A program made the translations under genes and the position numbers. A stretch of 64,000 bases of DNA from Chelonoidis abingdonii (lineage: Eukaryota > Chordata > Testudines > Testudinidae). The stretch covers positions 208,497,219 through 208,561,218 of the forward strand of contig NC_133770.1 in the NCBI RefSeq assembly GCF_003597395.2. Direction: 5' to 3'. Below are positions 27,501 to 39,500 of this stretch, in pieces. The stretch's first letter is position 1. Each line of letters opens with the position of its first letter. The notes beneath the pieces are model-generated. The model was not told where the DNA came from and did not search any database. It was given only the letters and a program-made list of their open reading frames with translations.

Positions 27501-30500
27501 TATAAACCCCGAAATACCCAGAAGAGCACCTATTCATATGAGAAGTAACACTGATAGTGCCAACAGCACTATTCAAGTCAGAAAGTACTCCTCAGTCCAA
27601 GTTTGCTGAATTGAAACCATAAAATGAAATCCAACTAAAACTACTGTTGTGTGTTTAGAAGCAGTGGTTGTTAAACACTACTCCTTGCAACATTTACCTC
27701 TTATTGTGGAAGAGGAATATATATGTAAGATCTCAGCTAGTGAAGCGACTTGAGAGTAGAAGTCAACTGACTACACAGTGCAGAGTATGTGAGAGAGGGC
27801 TTATAAAATGAGGCCGTGTAGCCCAGATACAAGAGTAATAACTGTAGGCAGATCAAAGATACCAGCTCAGGCTACCACGGTCCAGGCATGAGAACTGGCT
27901 AGGAGAAATTCCACTGGACAGAAGAAACTGAATGTGCCTAGTGGATGCATAAAGTGCCCAGTTCTACAAGGTGCTCAGTGCCCACAACTTCCATTGAGCT
28001 CCTGGAATTGAGCATGTCTGCACCTCTGAGGAGATGCTTAACCCATAGGGCTTTACTCCGCAAAACCCTTCCATGCTTGAGGAGTTCCTCTGAAGTTGGA
28101 GATGATTACTTACGTGACTAGCAGGATCAACCTTTTAGAGGGGAAAAAGGCATTCCAAGATTACAAACACTAGTCAGACCGACAGGAACGCTCAGGAAAC
28201 TTCAGACAAATTGACTAAAGGTGTGAAGTCAATGCACATAAACTTAAGTGTGTTAAACCCCCAGGATTAAGTTACAGCAAATTAAGGCCATTTTACTGAA
28301 GAATGAGAGCAGACACATTGAGAGGATTGCGGGGTAGGTGGGGGTATTAATACGTATAAATTTACGCACATTGACTTCACACCTTTAGTTTATTCACTTT
28401 ACATTTCCTGAGTGTTCATGGGTAGTCATGGCCATAGAAAGGTAGGAAAATAGCCCCAACAAATCAGATGGCTTTCAGCCATTTCCAAACATTCCTGTTG
28501 CTGATAGAGAAAGGTTTTGCAGCTTGGATTATTATATTCAATAAAGTGAAAATTGAACAAGCTCTTGTGAAATGTCTGAACAGGATCATCATGTGAATAA
28601 AATAAGTTTATGTTCATTAACTCTATCACTTATTCCCTCTCTCAGATAATATCATCAAAAGAATATTTAATATTTTGAAGTTCACCTGGGTCCTTTTCCT
28701 GGCAACACTAGATAGTTTTACAGCTTGGCTCAATTCCATTTCAAGAGAGCACATTGATATCTCTACTGTGCTGAGAATTGAGAGATGTATGCTGACCAGG
28801 GAAATTAAAAAGGTAACATGTATTGTGCTTTACTTTTGCTTGTAACATTTGCATTGCAGTGATAAATGAGAGGTTTCTCTTTTCAACTTAATATGAGGCA
28901 GTGTACTAGAGATGGAAATTTGTAAAAGTCTCACTTACGCAGATTTTAAAAATAGTGTGACTTCTATAATCCTCTGTTGGATTCTATTTCAAAAAAACAA
29001 AAGACAGATAAATCTTGAGAACTGTGGCTCTGAGCATATGTGCTGGAACTAGGGGTGTTGTAGCACCCCTTCCTTTGAAGTGGTTTCCATCACATACAGG
29101 GTTTACAGTTTGGTTCAATGGCTCTCAGCACCCCCACTATAAAAATAGTTCCAGCACTCTGTCTCTGAGCCCAAAGCAGCTGATTGGAAAAACAAATGTG
29201 CTCAGAGATTTAATTCTGAAACTCCCATTGAGGAGACATTCTTCTTTATTATGGTCCTACCAAAAAGTTATAATGCTGAATGCGTGCCTTTATAAATATT
29301 TAAAAGGCAAAGGGTCATAATGTCACAGACACTTGATTATAATTTCACTGCAGAAACAGTGAGTAAATATTATAAAAATATAATTAATTTTTCCCAAAAC
29401 TTTTGGTTAAAATGTGTTTCTTTTTTGTCAAGATTTTGAATTTAGAAAATTTTGAATCAAATTTAATTAGAGAGAGAGAGAGAACTGAAATTCAAACAAG
29501 CAATACTAGCAAAGGGACAGACCACCATATTTTCATGTAATTTATAATTTGATCACTTTACTGAACTAAGGAAATCTGTGCATAAGGTCTCTATAAAACT
29601 CAGAAAATTACTATGCAAAATAGCAAACTTCTTACTCAATGCATGTTCCAAAGACAATACAGCTGTTGGTGGAGTGAGCTGGATAATGTTTGGCCTTAGG
29701 AAACATCAGTAAAGTTGTGATAGCCAGAAAGAACTCTGCTTGGTGCCTGTGCTCAGGATTGTGCTTACAGTAATGAAACCATCTTTTTGTTGACAAATTT
29801 AACAGGGAAGTCATTGAGAGAATAGATAGTGACGCCTCTTTCTACAGGGAAAGTTTTATGAACACATTTACACTTTTGTAAATGAGATCATAATTTGACT
29901 CTGACTGAAATAGACTTGAGGAAATTAGGGCTTTTGTGAGTTTGTTCTCTGCAAAGACTCATTTCATGCAGCCAAATGACTGAAGAAACCAAAATCTCAC
30001 ACAACACAAATGCCTTACTATAGCTCTTCTCTCTTTCTCAGGGGAATGTTCCAACTCGTGAGAGCATCCATATGTATTACCAGAACCATATGATGAAGCT
30101 TTCTAAGGAATCAGGACTGGACACAATTGATGAAAATCCTGGTCAAGAGTCTAGTTTACAGGCATCTGAGAGGATAGATAGTTTAGATTCAGCTGCTTCT
30201 CATGACAGTATTTCCAGGTATTTTGTTGTAAAAACAAATCACTTGTTTCTGAATAGATAATTTCTATCATGTGATTTTTCTATGTTAAGAAATTGTTGCA
30301 TAATGTTGGACTTCACATCTGAAGCTGAAGAACCCTTTGATTTATCAGATTTATCAATCACTGTATAGTAGATAAAAGATGATCGGATTGACAAACCCAT
30401 GTGAAGAACCCTTTGATTTATCAGATTTATCAGTCACTGTATAGTAGATAAAAGATGATCGGATTGACAAACCCATGTGTTTCCCTCTGTACAAAAGTGC

Positions 30501-33500
30501 AGAAAGGGAACGAATTAATTCTTATTCTCCCAACTCGCCCACCAAACCCCCCCTCCACCTCCACCAGTCCACGGGACCTGACAGGAGTGCAAAGTAGGCA
30601 GAGAGCGTGGAGCAGAGCCCCAAAAGGTAGACAAAGGTAGAATCTGAAGGGATCCTGGTCCCTAACCTCATGGGTACTGGGCAATTGCATGGATGATTAC
30701 TGTCTACACTCTGCAGTAGGAGCAATTGCCATGCTGTCATTGGCTCAGTGCTCTCAATTATAGTCACTCCGCAGAGAGGAGTTACTGAATGTCGCTCATG
30801 CTAGTTCTACCTCAAGCACCATTTTCTCCATTTGTCTGCAGTTTTGAAGGAGGTTTGGGGACATACTCCTTAGTGCAGTTCCCTCTTACTCTTGACCTCA
30901 GTCCTTTTCCTGCACAGCCGAGGGGCTGCATGGATATTTTGCAGGGGCAACACAGTCACCGAGCTCTGGGAGGAACATCTGGCTGAACTAATTTTCCTCT
31001 CATGTCAATACCAAATAACAAGCTTCTAGAGGGTTTTTGGACTATCTTACAGAGATTAATACCCTGAAGACAGTCTCGTGGTATTTCACTTTGATTGTGA
31101 GAATAGGCACTGAATGAAGGAATTCCATCATTTATTACCAATGTTTTGTTCTGGATGGTTAAATTCTGGTCTCCTGCACATAGGCTGAGTAAAAGGACTT
31201 TGTTCTGGGAAACTACATGGGTTTGAGGGAATATAATTTTCCCTCACAAGGTAAAGGCAGGGCACAGGGCCCTAGAAATGCCTCCCTGCTGCTTTCTTCC
31301 ATTCCTCTTGGAATGGTCCACTAGAGAAGTGTAGTTGGTGGGCCCATGTCTGTGCCCCACCATCTACCTGACCAATCCATACTCCTGAGGGAATTCTGCA
31401 CCAAAAAAAAAAAAATTATGTGCCCAATATTTTAAAATTCTACAGATTTTATTTGTCAATAATTAAATGTGGCTCCAACATGGCAGTGAGGAGCACAGGC
31501 CACTGACTGCTTTGAGGTGGGAGATCACCCTGGAGTTCCCACCTTCCCCAGTACAGACGCTCAGCAGGGGCTGGACCTGCCCCAGAAACATCCTGGGGCC
31601 CTGCCTCTCTGCAGGGTGTGGTGGGCAGGCTCAGCTCAGCAGGATCCAAGTGTGGGGGGGATCAAGGTGTGGGTGAGAGGTTTCTGTGTGAGGCAGTCTG
31701 GGTGCAAGCAGCTCAGTGGGAGATCTGGATGCATCAGGGCTTGTTGGGGGGTTCTGGGTGCAAGGGCAATGGGATTCTGAAGATCGTTGGGGCTCAGCAG
31801 GGGCTTCTGGGTCCGGTGAATGGGCCTTGGCAGTGCAGTTGGAGGGGGCTTGGTGGAGGGCTCCGGGTGCTGTGGGAGTGGGGCTTGATGGGGCGAAGGT
31901 CCAGGTGCAGCTGGTTGGGAATCAGTGGGGTGGGGGTCTGGGTGTTGGGGGCTAATCATAGGGATCCAGGTGTATAGGGGTAGGACTCGTAAGGTGAGAG
32001 TTCGATGGGCTTGCTTAACAGGGGAGCCCTAGCTGCTGCCGAGGGGATGCCACATACTGGGCTCCCAATTCCACCTGTGATTCCCCTATTCCCTTTTCTT
32101 CTTCATCTCATCCCCATGCTCCATCTCCCTCCCCTCACTTCCACATTCCCTCCCCCTGCCCTATTCCAGCCCCCTTCCTTCCCCACTGCCTCTTCCCTCC
32201 CACCCCTCATCCTCCCTTCACTCATTTCCCCCATCTCCCCTTATGCAGCCCCACTGCAGGCACTCACTGTTGCACAGAAAACAGGAAGCTCCCAGCACAC
32301 AGAAGAGGAGCACGACTGGCAATTGGATCCAGGAGGCGGCATTCAGCCGCAGAGTCAGCAGAGCCCAGATGCAGTCTCCTTCAGCTGGGCAGCTCTGCGC
32401 TTGCAGAAATGGGGAGCAGTGGCACATAACCCCATGTATTCCCCCCCATGCCTCACCTCTGTTTGGAGGGGGAAATTCCCACCCCCCAAAAAATTCTATG
32501 GGGAAGGAGGCGTTTTCTGTGGGCACACAGTCATGCAGAATCCCCCCAGGAGTAAAAACCCACCTATCCTTTCCACACTTCCCTGGAGAGAGATGCTGCA
32601 GAGTTCAGTGCCAAAGCCTTAGCACATCCTTACTGTTTCACACGTGCACAGACTGTCACTCATCTACTTCCCTGTGATACAAGAACATCCTGTTTTCTCT
32701 GTGTCCAATGCGTTCATGACCTTTGAGAGCCTGCAGAAGTTGTTCTACAGTGTCAGAAGGGGGGGAGACCTCTGATAATCTGATAGTTGCTTTCTGCAGT
32801 TTCTTCTTCTCTGAAGCGTGGCAGTAGCCTCTCACATTTGATACTCCCCTGCAAACTCAGTTGCTTGTATGTACAGTAACTCTGCTCAGCTTTTACTAAT
32901 GACATATGGCTAAAAATAGTGGAGGGCTTGTCTTCCTTTCAGAGTTTATTCACAAGTAAGTGTAACTGAATGTCTGAACACTTATCTGAAAAAAAAACGT
33001 GTAAGCAATGTGCATAAACAAAATACCCACAAAATTACCCAGCATTTCCACAGGCTGAAAAAAAAACAAAACAAAACACCAGGATCAATGCTGGCACTCA
33101 AAAGACATTCAATAGTTTACTGCAGTTTAACCGTCAAAATTCTTTATTTCATGGAGTACTAAGCTAGCACACATTTCCTCATGGCTAACTACCAGGAGAA
33201 ATAGTACCTGCATGTGTTGTCTGAAAATTCATTGGGGTCAGACTGTATAGGAAAAACATCATTCAGCCAAATTCTGCTCTCACCTGAATGCAAGACCCAT
33301 TGACTTCACTTTGAGTCTCACATGGATATCTGAGTGGTAGAATTTGGCTGTCGGGATTCATCTGCTCATGTAAAGAGAGTACTTAAGGAACAAAACCATT
33401 TTCATTAAATAATATTTCAGTCACGTTACCCAATATATACTGTACTAGTGTACAGTAGATATTGAAATCAGCTGTTTAGCCGTGCGTAGTAGCAATATGG

Positions 33501-36500
33501 CTGTGTTAGCTGGAGTGCTGACAACAATGAAAGCCATATGTTGGGGAGGGTAATTTTGTTTTATAAAAGGAAGTCAGTTGCCAAACATAGTTTAAAAAAT
33601 ATGTAAATCTTGTAAATTCAATATTTGAATTCAGTCTCTGTAGTAAAATTGTATCCACTGTTCAGATCCAAGCAATTCTTGTTGGACTAACCGCTTTTCC
33701 TCCCGCTTTCCTCCCCCCTAGCCCCAGCCCCCACTTTTGAGTGACACCTCACTTACTCCTTTCAAACCTTTAGACCTTGATGGTGAACCAAAGCTGGGCA
33801 AAAAGATAAATCATAATACCTATTTTAACAGTTGTTGTATACCCACTAATATAATCTTTGAACAAACTTCGTTTCCCCAAAATAAGATGTCACAAGGGCA
33901 CATTAACAAATGAACAACAGAAGTATTGTCACCACTGATTCTCTAATCGTAAACTCTTTTCCTGGAAATAGATATTTACATGTTTGTGTATCAGTAGTGT
34001 TTGCGGAGTATGTGCATCTGCTGCATGACTAATGACCTCTAAATGGAGGAAGCAATAACCAGTCACTTAGATCTAATGATAGATCTTCTGTCTGTTTATA
34101 AAAGCATCCTGGCCTGTCTCTTTCTGGGATTATGAAGAGGTCTCATGAGCTGTTTTAGCAATGCAAAGTACTGCAGACCACAAGTGAGTGACATTTTGCA
34201 TTGCTCAAACAACGATGAGAGAACTTTATCATCTCAAAAACCTCACTCAAAAGCTCATCAGATTTTGCACCAGTTCCTTTGCTGTTTTTTAACTTTGCTA
34301 AATATAGAGCTTGTCCTGTCAACAGCAAGGTTACTTTTTAAAATATGCAAATGTTTCTTAATTGTAAGGCCAATTCTGTTCCAGTTGAAGTTAATGAACT
34401 GACGTTATCAAGCGTCAGTTTGGGCTTTATACTTAACATTCTCTCATACGCAGTTCTATTATTTTTGTGAAATCTACTGTTATACTCATATTATTTCCAT
34501 ATTAGCCAATAAACTTTCTTTCCTACTGGTACTTTTCACTTCCAGTGAATCTGATTCAAATATTAATTTTCAACCATTATATACCAATTCATTTCCAAGA
34601 CTCAGAATGACAGAGATTAATCCCCGTTTCATCACTTGAAGATTAAGCAGTATCTGGATGCTCCGAGGGACAGTTTCCTCTATAATTAAGTTGTTGTTTT
34701 GGTCTTTAGTTTGTCCCAGTACAAAGTTTTCATTCTAGATAGTCAGTGGACCATATGTTTATGGATTTTATTTGGCATGTAAGTGGTTGGTCTAATAAGG
34801 TGCTTAGTGATAGGGAGGAAAAATGGATGCTTATTTCAGAATTAAAATAATTAAATGTTAACTCAGTTTATACTCAAGCAAATGTCCATTGAATTCTATA
34901 GGAGTCTGCTTGACTATTTTCTGAAGAAGCAAACTAGGCAGTTACACTTTAAAGTATCACACACCAAAACGTATGTCTGGCTTCTATAAAGGTCCTGTCA
35001 GTAAAATTATCATATTAATTTTTTTTTAACTTTTTGAAGGAAAAATTCTTCTCTCTAATCAACAGTGGATCTGTCCTTTGTGGATCCCTATATCTGATGC
35101 TTTTAGGCACTTTTGATGGCACTGGACATCTTAAATGCAAAATGAGGACATTGTAGGCAGTGGAGTTTGGTGCACAAGAGATGAGAAGACAATTTTGCCC
35201 TCTTATAACTAGTTGGTTCCTGTGCCCTGCCAGAAAATATTTCAAGTCAGCATCATAATGAACTCATTGCCCTTTATTTCCAGTTAACTTATTAACTAAA
35301 TATCTTATGAATTTTGGTAAAATGTCTGGGAGCTGATAAAGTCCAATTAGTTGTCTTTTGTGAAATGTGGCCTAAGATTACAAAGGAATAGAGCAGGGGT
35401 GGCCAAACTGCAGCTCGCGAGCCACATGCGGCTCTTTTACCGTTAAAGTGTGGTTCGCAGAGCTCTCCACACACACACACCTATTGTCCACCTCCCAGAG
35501 TTGGGGGGTGAGGAACTTGGGACCTCTGCCTTGCAGCAGGGTGGTGGGGTAGGGGCTTCTGCTCAGTGGGGAACAGGGTCTCAGGGCTTCAAGAGGAGTG
35601 GGGATGAAGCCCCGCGCCCCGGTAGGTGTGTCCCAGTGCTCGAACTTCTGAAGATTGTTGTATACAGCTCAGAGAGTCAGTAGGTTTGGCCACCCCTGAA
35701 ATAGAGGACAAAACTATAGCGCCATTCAAGTCAAATGCAAAGCTCCAACTGACTTCTTCAGAGTCAGGATTTCACCTTTTAGATGTCAACGCAAGAATCA
35801 AATCCAGAATGGCAACCAGCACCTAACAAGCTCTTGCAGCTTGCTTTGATTTTAATAGGAACTGTGTGATGCTCAGGAGCACTGAACAAACCTTTTCTTC
35901 ATCCTAGAGTCTCCCACAATTCTGTTTCCTTCCCCTCTGCAGTTCTGTAGGCAGCTCAGTGTTGTAACACAGCCCGTGCTGGCCACACCCCGTTCTCCAG
36001 TTTGCCACTAGGCAACTTATTTGAAAGCTATGTGAAAACTCCAAGAATGTTTTTAGTAACTGTCATGGTATAATTCCCCACTCTGAACCTTAGCGTCCAA
36101 AAGATGGGGTACCAGCATGAATTCCTCTAAGCTCAATTACCAGCTTTGTACTTGTAGTGCTGCCACCAACCAGGAATTCCAGTGTCTGGTACACTCTGGT
36201 TCCCCCCGAAAACCTTGCCCGGGAAACCCCAAGACCCAGGATCCTCTGGATCTTAACACAAGGAAAGTAAACCCTTTCCCCTACCGTTGCTTCTCCCAGG
36301 CTTCTCCTCCCTGGGTTACCCTGGAAAATTACTGTGATTCAAACTCCTTGAATCACAAAAACAGAGAAGAAAATTCACCTTCACTCCTCTTCTCTCTTCC
36401 CCTCCCAGACTCTTCCCTGAGAGAGAAAGTAATCCTAACACAGAGAGAAATTAGCCCTCTCTCTCCCCCCCTCCTTTCCCCACCAATTCCCTGGTGAATC

Positions 36501-39500
36501 CAGACCCAGTCCCCCTGGGGTCTCACACCAGAATAAAAAAAAAAACAATCAGGTTCTTAAACAAGAAAAACTTTTAATTAAAGAGAGAAAAACAGTAAAA
36601 ATTATCTTTGTAAATTTAAATGGAATAGGTACAGGGTTTTTCAGCTATAGACACTGGGAATACCCTCCCAGCCTAAGTATACAAGTACAAATTAAAATCC
36701 TTTCAGCAAAATACAAATTTGAACTCCTTCCAGCCAAATACACAATTAAACTCCTTTCCAGCCAAATGCACATTTGCAAATAAAGAAAACAAACATAAGC
36801 CTAACTCGCCTTATCTACCTAGTACTCACTATTTTGAAACTTATAAGAGCCTGTATTGGAGAGATTGGAGAGAAACCTGGTTGCACGTCTGGTCCTCTGA
36901 GCCCCCAGAGAGAACAACAACCAAAACTAACAGCACACACAGAAACTTCCCTCCCTCAAGATTTGAAAGTATCCTGTCCCTGATTGGTCCTCTGGTCAGG
37001 TGACAGCCAGGCTTACTGAACTTGTTAACCCTTTACAGTCAAAAGAGATATAAAGTACTTCTGTTCTATTAACTCCTACTATCTGTTATGACACGCCCCC
37101 CAAATCGCTGACAGTGTGGAACACACTGGCAGTGATTTCTCCCTAGAACTCTAGAATAAACAGATCAATAAACACATGCATCCTTACATATGCCACTAAT
37201 TATGTAAAACTACAAGATTTTTTCACATTGTAAGGACAATTTTTAACCAGTTGATTCTAGGGAACTTTCACGGGAGAGTGCATCAACTTCTTGATCTGTT
37301 GCCGCTGCAGACGTTTTCCGGGTTGTGGAGAGGGTCACCTCTCCCACGCCACCGTTACTTTTCCCTTTCATCGTAGACACCGTCAGGCCACTCAGCATCA
37401 TCTCCTCCCTGGGCTGTAAACTGACAAACCTGTAAGTCTCTGGAATAAAAGGGCTTGAGAGAATTAACGTGGTACACTCTGGGCTTTAGGGAGGAATTGG
37501 GAAATGCTATGAGGTAGTTAACAGCTCCCAGGCGCTCTTGGACGTGAATGGCCCTTCCCATGATGCTTCCATTTTATGGGCCTGTTGCGCCTTCAAGACC
37601 ATAACCTGGTCTCCTACCTTGAAGGAACGCTCTCTGGTATGTGTCTATCATACCAGGCCTTTTGCTCTTTTTGAGCATCCTTTAGGTTTTCTTTAGCAAG
37701 GGCTAAAGAGTGTCGGAGGGTGTTTTGTAGGTTGCTTACAAAGTCCAGAATGTTAGTTCCTGGAGAGAGGTGTAAACCCCTCCCATTGCTGCTTCACCAA
37801 CTGTAATGGCCCTTTAACCTCGTGGCCATACACAAGCTCAAACGGTGAGAACCCTAAACTGGGATGTGGTACAGCCCTGTAAGCAAAGAGCAACTGCTGC
37901 AACACTAGGTCCCAGTCATTGGAGTGTTCATTCACGAATTTACGGATCATGGCCCCCAAAGTTCCATTAAACCTTTCCACCAGGCCATTGGTTTGATGGT
38001 GGTACGGGGTGGCAACCAAGTGATTCACCCCATGAGTTTCCCACAGTTCTTTCATGGTCCCTGCCAGGAAATTTGTCCTGAATCCGTAAGGATATCGGAG
38101 GGCCAACCTACCCTGGCAAAAATGTCTATTAGGGCCTGGCACACAGTTTTAGCCCTAGTGTTGCCTAGAGCTACTGCTTCCGGCCATCGGGTAGCAAAGT
38201 CCACGAAAGTTAATATGTACTGCTTTCCTCTGGGGGTCTTTTTTGGGAAAGGACCCAGAATATCCACAGCTACTCGCTGAAATGGGACCTCTATTATGGG
38301 AGTGGCTGGAGAGGGGCCTTGACCTGGTCTTGGGGCTTTCCCACTCTTTGGCACACCTCACAAGACCGGACATACTTGGCAACATCCTTGCCCATCCCCT
38401 CCCAGTGGAAGGACTTCCCCAACCTGTCTTTGGTTCTGTTCACCCCAGCATGGCCACTGGGATGATCATGGGCTAAGCTTAAGAGCTTCCCCGGTACCTA
38501 GTTGGAACCACCAACTGTTTTTGTGGATGCCAGTCTTCCTGGTGTCCACCAGAAAGAGTCTCCTATATAAAAGCCCTTGTTCTATAACAAACGGGATCGG
38601 TTAGAAGAGCTGAGAGGCGGTTGGGGTGCTCCGTGCCGCCGCCCAAGCTTTCTGAAGGCTGTCATCTGCTTCCTGCTCAGTCTGGAACTGTTTCCTGGAG
38701 GCTGGAGACACCAGTTCTTCCTTAGACTGTGGACTTGGGCTTGGTCCTTCGGGAAGCGATGTAGGTGATGGGGGTTGTTTTCGTGGCTGGTGAACCGCTC
38801 TCCGCTGGTGCACCAGGTGGTATTTCAGGCTCCGGTTGAACCTCTTGGGTCTGGTTGTCTGCTGCTTCTGCCAGTTCAGGCTCGCTGGCGTTCTCTGGCG
38901 TTGGCGTCGAAGATGCATTTGCAAGCGCTGGCGTCAGTGCTGGCAATGGTTCTGGTGCTGGTTGCGTTTCCAGGTCCAGATCTGGGACTGGAAGTACTGT
39001 GGCTGTTGCAGTCGTTGGCAGGGGATCCGGGTCCACTACCTCTCTGTGGGTCTCTGCTAACACAGATGGGGCCCCTGTGGACGGTTCAGGAACAGGAATG
39101 GGTCTGGAAGCTTGCCTGGTTTGGCTGCATGTAACCATTCCCATCCTCTTGGCCCACTTTACCTGGTTGGCCAAGTCTTCCCCCAGTAGCATGGGGATGT
39201 GATAATTGTCTTAGACTGCAAATGTCCACATTCCTGACCAGCCTTTTTATTGGACAGGCAGTTTAGCTGTAGGCAAGTTTACAGCTTCTGCCATGAAGGT
39301 ATAAATTGTTACTTGGGCCTTTGGGTTGATGAATTTGGGGTCCACTAAGGATTGGTGGGTAGCTGACACTTGTGCCCCTGTGTCTCTCCACGCGATAACC
39401 TTCTTTCCGCCTACTCTCAAAATTTCCCTTCGCTCCGAGGGTATTCAAGAGGCATCTGGGCCTGGGGATCTTTAGTGTGATGGTGGTGTAATGAACTGCA

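Larger units (their letters stand above)
23535..28645 (+). other. Intron w10-w11
   Basis: Intron of 5111 bases. It contains old dispersed pieces (24170-24250, 24887-24975), a TIR-like repeat (25403-25616), a hAT 5' part (25686-25900), a GC-rich region with a G-rich minisatellite (25900-27130) and a MITE (28214-28389). A 247-codon frame in the GC-rich part is a composition artefact. Confidence 0.75.

Noticed and set aside
30326..30477. CRISPR-like direct repeat
   Set aside because: Only two adjacent copies without spacers in a vertebrate intron; it is a plain tandem duplication.
32005..32622. 205-codon open frame on the plus strand
   Set aside because: Inside the C/T-rich half of a TIR element; Pro/Leu/Ser-rich by composition and without any domain.
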